From Firmicutes bacterium UBA1739 (GTDB lineage Bacteria > Bacillota > Clostridia > Peptostreptococcales > Anaerovoracaceae): a stretch of 64,000 nt of DNA. Below are positions 43,671 to 52,571 of the stretch, one piece after another. Where the stretch lies: positions 6,470-70,469 of the forward strand of contig DCHZ01000040.1 in assembly GCA_002315385.1 (NCBI GenBank), in the 5' to 3' direction. The stretch's first letter is position 1, and the number at the start of each line of letters is the position of its first letter. The position numbers and the translations under genes were made by a program. The notes beneath the pieces are model-generated. The model saw nothing but the letters and a program-made list of their open reading frames with translations. It did no database searches and was not told where the DNA came from.

Positions 43671-43687
43671 CCGGATTTTTCATCCGG
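43671..43687 (-). promoter_or_regulatory. Short hairpin at the front of the DUF3970-parA operon
   Basis: CCGGATTTTTCATCCGG folds into a six-base stem about 25 bases before the DUF3970 start. A second dyad, GATAATTATC, lies at 43716-43725. One or both may be operator sites of the ParA or ParB repressor; this is inference. Confidence 0.4.
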
Positions 43688-43723
43688 CAATTAAGTTTTT
43701 CCTATTGCATACCCGGATAATTA

Positions 43724-43786
43724 TCATGTGTAGTCTGATTCTTTTTCCTTATTAATAAGGACTGCACCTGACGCTGTACCTTTCAT
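43724..43786 (-). CDS. 20-codon ORF with strong ribosome site (possible leader peptide)
   Basis: ATG at 43786 after AAAAAAGGAGGTCAGA, the best ribosome site in this part of the window. The peptide MKGTASGAVLINKEKESDYT is 20 residues long. It stops about 77 bases before the DUF3970 start, with a hairpin in between. It could be a leader peptide for the parA operon or a real small protein. Confidence 0.35.
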   Translation of the reverse strand: MKGTASGAVLINKEKESDYT

Positions 43787-43818
43787 TCTGACCTCCTTTT
43801 TTATTACCTGATTCAACT

Positions 43819-43844
43819 AAAAAAAGCACTCCCAACGGAATGCT
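43819..43844 (-). terminator. Rho-independent terminator after rlmD
   Basis: AGCATTCC, a short loop and GGGAGTGCT pair over eight bases, followed by TTTTTTT on the minus strand. It stops transcription coming from rlmD before the parA operon. The preceding stretch (43845-44065) has no other gene; a GTG at 44001 or so could open a 19-codon peptide (MIVALELVDVNTIDPKNES) after AGGAGGATTACA, and this is uncertain. Confidence 0.75.
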
Positions 43845-44065
43845 CTGTAAAAAAACACAGAGACACTTATGCTGAAGTATCCCTGTTTCAGTACTGATTT
43901 TTACCAGTAAATATTAACTTTCATTCTTCGGATCTATTGTGTTAACATCAACGAGTTCCAGTGCCACAATCACTGTAATCCTCCTGACATCATCCTTTTT
44001 CCTCCCAAATTCACCGTCCTGTAAGTATGTGAAGAAGTGCACAAAGTGAGTAAATTCAACGATTT

Positions 44066-45427
44066 CTATGTATTTTTTCTTTGTATTAAAACCGCCGTCT
44101 CGATATGCTTCGTAAACGGAAAATTCTCAAAACTTCGGATGCTGATTATTTCATATCCGCTTGCCCTCATCACAGCCAGGTTCTGAGCCATGGTCAGCGG
44201 ATTGCAGGACACATAGAGAATAGTGTCCACCTTGTAATCAAGGATTTTATTGAGAGCCTTCGGCAGAATTCCGGCTCTGGGCGGATCAACCACAATCATG
44301 TCCGGCTTTTCCTCCACCGAATCCAGTGCCTCGAAAACATCACCGGCAATGAAGCTGCAATTATCGAGACCGTTGATTTTCGCGTTTTCACGGGCTGCCT
44401 CCACAGCCTCCTCAACTATCTCAATCCCCACAACTTTTTTAGCCCTAAGGGCCATAATCTGGGAAATCGTACCCGTCCCGCAGTAAAGATCAAATACAGT
44501 TTTTCCCTCAGTTTCCGGCAGAAGCCCCACCGCGTAGGAGTACAGTCGTTCCGCCGCCTCGGTGTTTGTTTGGAAAAATGAGAAAGGCGTAACCTTAAAC
44601 TTCAGGCCGAGAATTTCTTCAAAATAATAATCCTGTCCCCATAGAGTTTTCATATCCTCGCAGTAAACGAAATCAGCGATATTATCATTAAACGTGTGGG
44701 TTATGCCCACAATACGGTTTTTCAGGTTCAGCGAAAGTAACGCTCTGACAAACGCATCTTCATCCAGAGAATACTGTGTGGTAGTAACCAGATTAATAAG
44801 AAGCTCACTGTGTTTTTCACTCTTTCGTATTATCAGATTTCTCTGAAATCCTGTTTTTTCCTTCTTATTATAATGCGGAATTCCGGCATTAACGAAATAC
44901 TCCAGCACTGCTGCGGTAACAGCATTGAAATCAGGATCAGCCATAACGCAGTCGGACACTGTAACGATGTCCATGTATCTGCCCTTGCGGTGCATTCCAA
45001 GCTCAGGTTTTCCGCCCTTTTCACAATCTCCGAAGGTATACTCCATCTTATTTCTGTATGCCTCCGTCCTTTCACAGCCTTCTATCCCGAGAAAACCGTC
45101 AGTCGGGACTTCATTGTTTTCAAGCTGGTCCAGAACCTCACGTTCTTTCATCTTCAGCTGCATTTCATAAGGCACTGTCGGAAAGGTGCAGCCTCCACAG
45201 AATTCGGAAAAAGAGCATCTGGGCTTCATTTCATAGCCGGCCCTTTCCACAATGCCCATATTTTTAACTTTAATACGTCTTTCGTTGCACTTCAAAACTC
45301 TGACATTTACAGCCTGACCTGTCAAAGCATCGTCAACCTTCATTCTTTTGCCCTCATAATGAGCAATTCCCTCCTTCGGATAGCGCTGTTCCTCTATTTT
45401 TACCTGTATAATGTCTCCTTTTTTCAT
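44066..45427 (-). CDS. rlmD: 23S rRNA (uracil-5-)-methyltransferase RlmD / TrmA family
   Basis: SAM-dependent enzyme that methylates C5 of a uracil in 23S rRNA (the 1939 site in E. coli). The 453-residue protein has an N-terminal TRAM domain, the 4Fe-4S cysteines Cys71, Cys77 and Cys80 (CSFSEFCGGC) and a fourth Cys near 160. The SAM fold includes VFDLYCGTGTISQIMA, and VVDPPRAGI then VSCNPLTMAQNLA carry the catalytic cysteine. The related family can also be tRNA or dual specificity in Firmicutes, so the exact uracil is inferred. Start 45427 follows AGAGGTAATT. It is the first chromosomal gene right of the element. Confidence 0.88.
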   Translation of the reverse strand: MKKGDIIQVKIEEQRYPKEGIAHYEGKRMKVDDALTGQAVNVRVLKCNERRIKVKNMGIVERAGYEMKPRCSFSEFCGGCTFPTVPYEMQLKMKEREVLDQLENNEVPTDGFLGIEGCERTEAYRNKMEYTFGDCEKGGKPELGMHRKGRYMDIVTVSDCVMADPDFNAVTAAVLEYFVNAGIPHYNKKEKTGFQRNLIIRKSEKHSELLINLVTTTQYSLDEDAFVRALLSLNLKNRIVGITHTFNDNIADFVYCEDMKTLWGQDYYFEEILGLKFKVTPFSFFQTNTEAAERLYSYAVGLLPETEGKTVFDLYCGTGTISQIMALRAKKVVGIEIVEEAVEAARENAKINGLDNCSFIAGDVFEALDSVEEKPDMIVVDPPRAGILPKALNKILDYKVDTILYVSCNPLTMAQNLAVMRASGYEIISIRSFENFPFTKHIETAVLIQRKNT

Positions 45428-45741
45428 AATTACCTCTTTACTCAAATACAATTCAAGGCAGAGAATATACTCTGCCTCTCAACACAAATAAATTATTAAT
45501 AAACTTCAGCCCGATTCCATGATATCTCAAAAGGCACCGGTTAAAGCTTGCACCCGGATTATCAGCTCAACCTCATTTCCGGTATTACGTTCGCAAAATA
45601 ACCTTACTTAAACGCAGAATGCTTTTTCGCGAGTGAAGTTCAAAAAACGCAGTCGTAGTGGTGCTACGGCGAGACTTTTTTGAATCTGCGCTATTGGGAA
45701 ATCAAACAAGTATTAGGACCTGTTATATAAAAATCGTTATA
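45428..45741. other. Intergenic gap holding copy A of the 84-bp repeat
   Basis: No gene is visible in this gap of about 310 bases between rlmD and the mgtC-like gene. It contains the repeat at 45582-45665 and a flanking palindrome that runs to about 45690 (TTCAAAAA and its complement TTTTTTGAA). Confidence 0.6.
45582..45665 (+). repeat. 84-bp dispersed repeat, copy A
   Basis: Aligns without gaps to the minus strand of 63351-63434 over 84 bases with 12 mismatches, by eye. It shares the block GTTCAAAAAACGCAG and CGTAGTGGTGCT. Copy A continues in a dyad (CGTAG-TGGTG-CTACG) so it can form a hairpin. No coding potential. Confidence 0.85.
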
Positions 45742-46422
45742 CTATGTTTCCTCAACCTTACGCACACCCGGAATCCGCCCGATATCACCTATCAGAAAAC
45801 TGATATCCGCTCTTGCGGGGAAGTGAAGATAAACACTTAAATCCACCAGTTCTCCTTCCTCACAATCTATGTTCTTATGCTCTCTTTTTTCGACTTTTTC
45901 AAGAATAATATCGTTTTTTCCCAGCACAGTTTCCAGTTTTTCCATAAAAGCATCCACGTTCTCAATTACAACGGTAATCTTTTTGTAACCCCTCTTCACA
46001 TGCTTGCTTTCGAAATGCTGTAAAATCGACAGGGTTCCGACAAGCAGAACAGTGGTTGCAATTGCCGGCACATAAAATCCGGCTCCCACAGACAGACCTA
46101 TGCAGGCTGTTGTCCAGAGACTTGCAGCCGTTGTAAGACCGCGCACCTTATTCCTGTTTACAATTATCATACCCGCTCCGAGAAAACCGATACCGCTGAC
46201 TACCTGAGCGGCAAGTCTGGCCGGATCTTTATTTATAACATCAATATCGGTAAATCCGTATTTTGAAATCAGCATAACAAGAGTTGCACCGAGAATAACC
46301 GCAATGTGTGTTCTGAGCCCCGCCGCCTGATTTTTCCTCTCACGCTCAATTCCAACAGCCATTCCGCATAAAACAGCCAATACCAGTCGCAGAACGAATT
46401 CAACATTTGTCGAAATATCCAT
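45742..46422 (-). CDS. MgtC/SapB-family membrane protein
   Basis: A 226-residue protein: N-terminal membrane helices (VLRLVLAVLCGMAVGIERER, THIAVILGATLVMLISKYG, LAAQVVSGIGFLGAGMIIV, TTAASLWTTACIGLSVGAG), then an ACT-like cytoplasmic domain (KKITVVIENVDAFMEKLETVL). The family is linked to Mg2+ homeostasis and stress in bacteria, but its exact role is unknown. The start follows AAAGGATTACATGT. Not co-oriented differently from its neighbours; likely a single transcript. Confidence 0.8.
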   Translation of the reverse strand: MDISTNVEFVLRLVLAVLCGMAVGIERERKNQAAGLRTHIAVILGATLVMLISKYGFTDIDVINKDPARLAAQVVSGIGFLGAGMIIVNRNKVRGLTTAASLWTTACIGLSVGAGFYVPAIATTVLLVGTLSILQHFESKHVKRGYKKITVVIENVDAFMEKLETVLGKNDIILEKVEKREHKNIDCEEGELVDLSVYLHFPARADISFLIGDIGRIPGVRKVEET

Positions 46423-46492
46423 ACATGTAATCCTTTCACCGGAATTTCATTTCACTTTCTAAAATTTCATGAGAGTCCAAAACCGCAGAATA

Positions 46493-47620
46493 TTACAGCT
46501 TCCAGGTATCACCGGTATCTCTGTAAAACTGATTCCTGAACTCGCTGAACCTGTCTTCCTCGATTGAAATCCGGATATTTTTCATCAGATTTTCAAGATA
46601 ATAAATATTATGATATGTAAGCAGCATAGACGAGAGAATCTCATTGGCCTTGAACAGATGCCTCAGATATGCTCTGGAATAGTTTCTGCATACATAACAG
46701 TCGCATTTATGGTCAAGCTGCGTGAAATCTCTTTCATATTTCTTATTCTTGATTGATAATTTGCCTTCGGAAGTGAAAACCATGCCGTTTCTTGCAATTC
46801 TTGTGGGCATAACACAGTCAAACATATCAATTCCTCTGGCCACACCTTCGATAAGACAGTCGGGACTGCCAACACCCATAAGGTATCTGGGCTTTTCAAC
46901 CGGGAGAAAATCGGCACAGTCATCCAGAATATCATACATAATATCCTTCGGTTCACCAACTGAGAGGCCGCCGATGCTGTAGCCCGGCAAATCAAGTTCA
47001 ACAATTTCCTCCGCACTCTGCTTTCGCAGATCCTTGTACATTCCTCCCTGCATTATTCCGAACAGCGCCTGTTCTTCCGTATTCCGGTGAGCATCCCTGC
47101 ATCGTTTCAGCCATCTGGTGGTTCTTTCAAGAGAATCCCTGATGTAACGTCTGTCTGCCGGGTAAGGTGCACACTCATCAAAGCCCATCATAATATCACT
47201 TCCGAGGGCAGTCTGTATTTCAACAGCCTTCTCCGGTGTCAGCATATGCCTTGAACCGTCGATGTGTGATTGAAAAGTTACACCTTCCTCAGAAATTTTT
47301 CTCATTTTTCCAAGACTGAACACCTGAAATCCGCCGCTGTCGGTCAGAATCGGTCTGTCCCAGTTCATAAATTTATGCAGACCGCCCGCTTCTTTTATCA
47401 GCTCGTGACCCGGTCTGAGATACAGATGATAAGTATTGGACAGTATTATCCGGGAGCCTATTTCTTTTAAATCATCCGTTTTCAGTGCCTTTACCGCAGC
47501 CTGGGTTCCCACAGGCATGAAAACCGGAGTCTCGATTACTCCATGACATGTGGTAATCCTTCCCCTTCGTGCCTTGAGATTTCCGCTTTTCTTTATCAGT
47601 TCAAATGTTAATGATCCCAT
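46493..47620 (-). CDS. tgt: Queuine tRNA-ribosyltransferase (Tgt)
   Basis: Exchanges guanine at position 34 of GUN-anticodon tRNAs for preQ1, the first queuosine step. The 375-residue protein has the DSGGFQVFSLG loop with the catalytic aspartate (about 95), PRYLMGVGSPDCLIEGVARGIDMFDCVMPTR (240-270, including the second aspartate), and a zinc site (CDCYVCRNYSRAYLRHL) near 310. ATG at 47620 follows AGGAGAATTC. It lies 13 bases after queA; both genes act in one pathway and are typically adjacent in Clostridia. Confidence 0.96.
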   Translation of the reverse strand: MGSLTFELIKKSGNLKARRGRITTCHGVIETPVFMPVGTQAAVKALKTDDLKEIGSRIILSNTYHLYLRPGHELIKEAGGLHKFMNWDRPILTDSGGFQVFSLGKMRKISEEGVTFQSHIDGSRHMLTPEKAVEIQTALGSDIMMGFDECAPYPADRRYIRDSLERTTRWLKRCRDAHRNTEEQALFGIMQGGMYKDLRKQSAEEIVELDLPGYSIGGLSVGEPKDIMYDILDDCADFLPVEKPRYLMGVGSPDCLIEGVARGIDMFDCVMPTRIARNGMVFTSEGKLSIKNKKYERDFTQLDHKCDCYVCRNYSRAYLRHLFKANEILSSMLLTYHNIYYLENLMKNIRISIEEDRFSEFRNQFYRDTGDTWKL

Positions 47621-47633
47621 GAATTCTCCTATA

Positions 47634-48671
47634 TTACAAAATCAGCATACAATCCCCATATGAAAAGAATCTGTATCTTTCCTCTACGGCTACTCTGTAC
47701 GCATCAAGTATTCTTTCTCTGTCGTACAATGCAGAAATAAGCATCAGAAGTGTTGATTTGGGCAAATGGAAGTTTGTCAGAAGAGCATCCACCACCTTAA
47801 ACCGGTAAACCGGCGGATATATGTACAGATTTGTGCTTCTCTGTCCCGAAACCACTTCACCGTTTTCATTTGCGGCACTTTCCAGCGTTCTTGTGGAAGT
47901 TGTTCCCACCGAAATCACACGTCTTCCCTCGGCTTTTGCCCGGTTAATCAGCTCCGCAGTCGGTTCATCAATCTGATATTCCTCAAAATGCATACGATGT
48001 TCTTCCACCACTTCTGTTTTTACAGGTCTGAAGGTCCCGATTCCCACATGTAAAGTAACAAATGCCAGTTCAACACCCATTTTTTTCAGCCTGTCCAGAA
48101 TTTCATCGGTAAAATGCAGACCGGCGGTAGGTGCCGCCACAGAGCCTTCATACCTGCTGTATACCGTCTGATATCTTTCTCTGTCTTCCTTCTCGTTATC
48201 CCGGTTAATATAAGGAGGCAGAGGAATTTTTCCGTATTCCTCCAGCAGCTCATTGAATATTCCGTCATAAACAAAACGTATATGCCTGCTGCCGTCCTCA
48301 CCGTCACCGACGATTTCCCCTATAAACCTTCTGTCCTCCGCAAAGGTAATCGTATCTCCGTTTTTAAGCCTTTTTCCGGGTTTTACCAGTGCATCCCAGA
48401 CATCTCCTTCTATTCTTTTGATTAAAAGCACTTCGATTTTTGCACCTGTGGAGGTTTTAGTGCCGTACATTCTGGCCGGAAAAACCTTTGAATTATTCAT
48501 TACCAGCACATCTCCGGGCTTCAGATATTCCGTAATATTGTAAAAATGTCTGTGTTCCAGTGTATTGTCCTTACGGTTTACCACCATCATTCTTGAGTTT
48601 TCTCTTTTATCTGCCGGATGCTGGGCAATAAGCTCAGCCGGAAGGTCATAATCAAAGTCAGTAAGCTTCAT
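47634..48671 (-). CDS. queA: S-adenosylmethionine:tRNA ribosyltransferase-isomerase (QueA)
   Basis: Converts preQ1 in tRNA to epoxyqueuosine using the ribose of SAM. The 345 residues include the N-terminal LTDFDYDLPAELIAQHPADKRENSRMM and conserved RMYGTKTSTGAKIEVLLI, PPYINRDNEKEDRERYQTVYS, GSVAAPTAGLHFTDEIL and HLPKSTLLMLISAL. Those are full-length family features. Start follows AAGGAGCGGAA. It ends 13 bases before tgt. Confidence 0.96.
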   Translation of the reverse strand: MKLTDFDYDLPAELIAQHPADKRENSRMMVVNRKDNTLEHRHFYNITEYLKPGDVLVMNNSKVFPARMYGTKTSTGAKIEVLLIKRIEGDVWDALVKPGKRLKNGDTITFAEDRRFIGEIVGDGEDGSRHIRFVYDGIFNELLEEYGKIPLPPYINRDNEKEDRERYQTVYSRYEGSVAAPTAGLHFTDEILDRLKKMGVELAFVTLHVGIGTFRPVKTEVVEEHRMHFEEYQIDEPTAELINRAKAEGRRVISVGTTSTRTLESAANENGEVVSGQRSTNLYIYPPVYRFKVVDALLTNFHLPKSTLLMLISALYDRERILDAYRVAVEERYRFFSYGDCMLIL

Positions 48672-48680
48672 TTCCGCTCC

Positions 48681-50066
48681 TTATTTTATTTCAATTCCCG
48701 TATAATAGTATTTTAATATTTCATCGTATGTGAAGCCGGATTCCGCCATTGCCCTGGCCCCCTGCTGGCTCATGCCTATACAGTGACCGTTTCCTTTTCC
48801 GTAAATCACCAGTTCGTCTACGATAGCCCTGGGTTCGGAAGAAGCTATCTCCGACAGGATTCCCGACAGAGATACCACTGTATTGCTTCCCTGCACCTCT
48901 ACCGCACTCGAAGATAGCCGCACAATATTTCCGTCCTCACCTATTACGGCCAGTCCTGTAAGATTTTTTTCAGCGGTTGAACCGTTTACATTTCTTACAT
49001 AGTACATTGCATTATCGACAGTTGTTCCGGATTCACCCTGCCTGGAGACATCAAAATGCAGAGTCTTCAGCTTTGATGTACCGAGAACGCTTCTTATCTT
49101 ATTTTTTTCAAGAACTGCAGAGCCTCCCGTTCCGTTGAACTGAAGCCTGGATACACTTCCGCCGTCGGTTCTTGCCAGAATGCTGACACTGGTAACCTTT
49201 CCGACCTTATATCCTGCCGAATCAAGCAGCGATGAAAGCTCATCAGCTGAATAAACCACGGTCCATTTTAAGTCTGGAGTATACTCATCAACCCCGGCCT
49301 GCAGGTAAGGAAGGTCTGTACCCCACACATCTTTACTGCTTTCTATGCCGCCGCCGTTATTTGCCGAATAATAGCAGCAAATCGGCTCATCATCATAGTA
49401 CGCATACATTCCCCTTGTCTCATTCACTGCACCGGAGCATTTTGCCACTTCACTTGAAACACCTCCGTACACCTGGCAGCACTGGGTATTACAGACATCA
49501 TATCCCAGTGACGAATGTCTTCCTATGTTTTTCCCGGCAAAGCTTCTGGCAGCAACCGCCTGAGCCTTCAAAGCCTCCAGCGGATATGAAGATGACATTT
49601 CTCTTGGCAGAACGCCGTATAGATATTTTTCAATATTTATAACATTTATTATTCTGTGCTTACCGTCAGATGATTTGAAGGGTCTGACTCCGCACCTGTA
49701 GAAAACACCTTCCACCGACATAATGCCGTTTGTGATATCACTGCAGCCTATAAAATAATTGCAGTCATTGGCATAAGAATACACTGCCTTTGTCGGCGAA
49801 GCGTCTGTGAAAATGTTCACATATATCCCGTCATTTCTGACACGAATCTCATCCGGTGAACCTGCTATGGAAGCCACCGCCTGAACATTACCGTCAGCAT
49901 ATGAATATATCTTAAAACCGTCAGATGAAGTGATATCATAATCTCCGTCACCCTCGCAGATTCCGACTCTTATAAACTGCTGTTCATCGCTGCTTCCGGC
50001 TGAAGCAACATAACACCCGCAAAACAGCATGGTTATTATGCAGATAATCGCTGTTATCCTTCTCAT
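48681..50066 (-). CDS. spoIID: SpoIID/LytB-domain protein
   Basis: Secreted protein of 461 residues. A lipobox-like signal peptide (TAIICIITMLFCGCYVAS) precedes a domain of the SpoIID/LytB family: YGVLPREMSSSYPLEALKAQAVAARSFA, GYDVCNTQCCQVYGG, WTVVYSADELSSLLDSAGYKV and NGHCIGMSQQGARAMAESG. SpoIID is a lytic transglycosylase needed for engulfment in sporulating Firmicutes; the same domain occurs in non-sporulating relatives. In the ruvB-queA setting it is typical of Clostridia. Start 50066 follows AAAGGAGAAAC. Confidence 0.82.
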   Translation of the reverse strand: MRRITAIICIITMLFCGCYVASAGSSDEQQFIRVGICEGDGDYDITSSDGFKIYSYADGNVQAVASIAGSPDEIRVRNDGIYVNIFTDASPTKAVYSYANDCNYFIGCSDITNGIMSVEGVFYRCGVRPFKSSDGKHRIINVINIEKYLYGVLPREMSSSYPLEALKAQAVAARSFAGKNIGRHSSLGYDVCNTQCCQVYGGVSSEVAKCSGAVNETRGMYAYYDDEPICCYYSANNGGGIESSKDVWGTDLPYLQAGVDEYTPDLKWTVVYSADELSSLLDSAGYKVGKVTSVSILARTDGGSVSRLQFNGTGGSAVLEKNKIRSVLGTSKLKTLHFDVSRQGESGTTVDNAMYYVRNVNGSTAEKNLTGLAVIGEDGNIVRLSSSAVEVQGSNTVVSLSGILSEIASSEPRAIVDELVIYGKGNGHCIGMSQQGARAMAESGFTYDEILKYYYTGIEIK

Positions 50067-50099
50067 TGTTTCTCCTTTCGCCATATATTATAGCGTTTT

Positions 50100-51107
50100 T
50101 TATTTATTATCCGGAATATCCAGTCCCAGATGATGATATGCAAGGTCCGAAACCACCCTGCCTTTTTGAGTTCTGTGCAAAAGCCCGGATTGAATAAGAT
50201 AAGGCTCGTAAACATCTTCAATAGTAATACGCTCTTCACCGACAGCTGATGCTATCGCATCTATTCCCACCGGTCCGCCTTTAAATCTCGTCATAATTGT
50301 CATTAGTATCTCTCTGTCAAGGTTTTCAAGTCCCAGCTTATCTATTCTCAGCGCATCCAGAGAGGATTCCGTAATCGACATATTGATTTTTCCGTCACCT
50401 CTGACCTGACAGAAATCCCGTATTCTTCTCAGCAGACGATTTGCTATTCTCGGGGTTCCTCTTGAACGCATTGCTATCTCTTCCAGAGATTCCGTATCGA
50501 TTTCCACATTCATCAGTCTTGCTGAACGTTCGATAATCATTTCCAGTTCTTCTTTTGAGTACATTTCGAATTTGCTTATTACTCCGAAACGGTCTCTCAG
50601 CGGAGCCGTCAGACTTCCGGCTCTCGTGGTAGCTCCGATCAATGTGAATTTATTCAGATCTACTCTCAGAGTTCTTGCCGAGGGGCCTTTGCCGATAATA
50701 ATGTCCAGTGCAAAATCTTCCATTGCGGAGTAGAGAATTTCTTCTACACTGCGATTGAGTCTGTGTATTTCGTCAATAAACAGAACATCTCCGTCTGAAA
50801 GATTTGTCAGAATCGCAGCCAGATCCCCCGCTCTTTCTATTGCCGGACCGGAGGTGATTCTGAATCCCACGCCCAGCTCCGCAGCAATAATTCCCGCCAG
50901 CGTCGTCTTCCCCAGACCCGGAGGCCCGTAAAACAATACATGATCCAGAGGTTCTTTTCTCATAACCGCGGCATCGATAAAAACCTTCAGATTATCCGTT
51001 ACATTCTTTTGTCCTATATATTCACTGAGACGCTTCGGTCTCAGACTTTTTTCTATTTCCTCGTCTGTACCGGTTGCTTCACCGGATACAATTCTCTCAT
51101 CATCCAA
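50100..51107 (-). CDS. ruvB: Holliday junction branch migration helicase RuvB
   Basis: Hexameric AAA+ motor that drives Holliday-junction branch migration with RuvA and RuvC. Walker A GPPGLGKTT is at residues 61-69, Walker B VLFIDEIHRLN follows near 110, then sensor 1 (TLIGATTRAGSLTAPLRDRFG). The C-terminal winged helix is complete (TIEDVYEPYLIQSGLLHRTQKGR). The frame extends to 51158, but the start is taken as the TTG at 51107, where GGGGG lies about 8 bases upstream and RuvB proteins begin. 335 residues, usual length. Confidence 0.95.
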   Translation of the reverse strand: MDDERIVSGEATGTDEEIEKSLRPKRLSEYIGQKNVTDNLKVFIDAAVMRKEPLDHVLFYGPPGLGKTTLAGIIAAELGVGFRITSGPAIERAGDLAAILTNLSDGDVLFIDEIHRLNRSVEEILYSAMEDFALDIIIGKGPSARTLRVDLNKFTLIGATTRAGSLTAPLRDRFGVISKFEMYSKEELEMIIERSARLMNVEIDTESLEEIAMRSRGTPRIANRLLRRIRDFCQVRGDGKINMSITESSLDALRIDKLGLENLDREILMTIMTRFKGGPVGIDAIASAVGEERITIEDVYEPYLIQSGLLHRTQKGRVVSDLAYHHLGLDIPDNK

Positions 51108-51153
51108 AATACAATCCCCCTGTTGCCTAATCCTGCCGGTGCAGGCATTTCCC

Positions 51154-51246
51154 TTCAATCTCGTTAAAACATACGCTTAAGTTTTCGGCGTCGGTCACGC
51201 TGGCGCAGTATGCCTACTTCAATCTCGTTAAAGCATACGCTTGAGT
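51154..51246. repeat. Duplicated 29-bp block at the 3' end of ruvA
   Basis: TTCAATCTCGTTAAA, one variable base, CATACGCTT, one variable base and AGT occur at 51154-51182 and 51218-51246, 64 bases apart. The second copy is the 3' end of ruvA; the first lies in the gap before ruvB. Between them is a short GC-rich stretch (TCGGTCACGCTGGCGCAGTA). Confidence 0.7.
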
Positions 51247-51839
51247 GCGGTTTTAATATAATCCTGTGAATCCTCAAAATCCTCTTTTATCTGACTTATT
51301 ACAAAAGCTGCTTCGCTTTTTCCGTATCCGAGTGCTATCAGAGCTTCCAGTGCCTCTGTTCTGGCATCTTCTCCGGCTGACACGGGTTTTGTATTGCCGG
51401 CAAAAACGATATCCTCCGGTTCTATTCCCGAAATATCTCCCAGCTTGTCCTTAAGCTCAAGTACGATTCTCTGAGCCGTCTTTTTCCCTATTCCCGGAGC
51501 CCGTGTAATTGCATCAATGTCTTCGAAAACTATTGCCCTGCTGAGATCTTCGGATTTCATTATGCCCAGAATCGCCAGCGCAGCCTTAGTCCCCACTCCG
51601 TTTACGGTAAGCAGTCTTTTGAAAATCATCAGATCAGACTTTCTTCTGAATCCGCATAAGGTCATCCCGTCCTCTCTTACAATCATCTCCGTATGAACTG
51701 TTATTTCCTCCTGCGAATCGCCCATATTCTGAAAACCCGAAATATCCGAAACACTTATTCTGTATCCTATTCCGTTATTTTCGAGAATAATTTCTCCTTC
51801 TTCGACGGCAGCCACCCTGCCTCTGATAAATCCTATCAT
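51228..51839 (-). CDS. ruvA: Holliday junction branch migration protein RuvA
   Basis: Holds the junction while RuvB pulls DNA. Domain I is an OB fold (MIGFIRGRVAAVEEGEIIL), then the helix-hairpin-helix region (LLTVNGVGTKAALAIL and RAPGIGKKTAQRIVLELKDKL, about 65-130) and a C-terminal three-helix domain (ARTEALEALIALGYGKSEAAF). The start is set at 51839 where MIGFIRG matches other RuvA proteins. 203 residues is typical. The frame upstream to 51908 has no support. Confidence 0.95.
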   Translation of the reverse strand: MIGFIRGRVAAVEEGEIILENNGIGYRISVSDISGFQNMGDSQEEITVHTEMIVREDGMTLCGFRRKSDLMIFKRLLTVNGVGTKAALAILGIMKSEDLSRAIVFEDIDAITRAPGIGKKTAQRIVLELKDKLGDISGIEPEDIVFAGNTKPVSAGEDARTEALEALIALGYGKSEAAFVISQIKEDFEDSQDYIKTALKRML

Positions 51840-51932
51840 TACTATTACCTGTGGCACAAATCTCTGTGCAGCTTTCCCAAATACTCCTGTTGTTATATTC
51901 CCGATCAAAGTCCGTTGCTTTGATGTTATGCC

Positions 51933-52427
51933 TTACTTCACGGCAAAAGCCATCCCCGCTCCTGCTGAATTGCCGTGACAGACCGCTGCCGCAAGAGCAT
52001 CCGCGGTATCGTCCGGCTTCGGCACCTCATCAAGATTCAGAATCAGCTTTATCATAAACTGTATCTGTTTTTTATCAGCTCTTCCGTAACCTGACAGCGC
52101 CTGCTTTATCTGAAGCGGAGTGTATTCATACAAAGGTATACCTTTGTTAACACATGCGGTAATCGCAACCCCTCTGGCCTGAGCCACCAGAATAGCGGTT
52201 TTCGCATTTTTATTGAAAAAAAGTTCTTCTATTGCAACTTCGTCCGGCCTGTACATATCGATAAGCCTCGAAATCTCATCATAAATATGCTTGAGCCGCA
52301 GCGGCATCTCCATGTCTTTGTCTGTAGTTATTGCACCGTATTCCACAGGGACATAACGGCTGCCTTCGTAATCCACAATCCCGAATCCCACTATCGCGTA
52401 ACCCGGATCAATTCCAAGTATTCTCAT
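51933..52427 (-). CDS. ruvC: Crossover junction endodeoxyribonuclease RuvC
   Basis: Resolvase that nicks Holliday junctions. The catalytic RNase-H-fold acids are in ILGIDPGYAIVGFGIVD (Asp7), VAIEELFFNKN (Glu near 67), and QIKQALSGYGRADKKQIQFMI with DTADALAAAVCHG (Asp-Ala-Asp near 140). 164 residues, usual size. A GGGG lies 13 bases upstream of the ATG, slightly far. It is at the head of the ruvCAB set. Confidence 0.95.
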   Translation of the reverse strand: MRILGIDPGYAIVGFGIVDYEGSRYVPVEYGAITTDKDMEMPLRLKHIYDEISRLIDMYRPDEVAIEELFFNKNAKTAILVAQARGVAITACVNKGIPLYEYTPLQIKQALSGYGRADKKQIQFMIKLILNLDEVPKPDDTADALAAAVCHGNSAGAGMAFAVK

Positions 52428-52571
52428 ATCTGAAACATATCCCCTTGATATAAGTGTATCATTTGATTATAGCATTTTTCTGTCAGTTTTTAAACATAAA
52501 AAAGAAAAATAATTATTATTATTCATATCCGTTTCAGGTGACATCCCCGCAGACAATCAAACTCCACGGTT

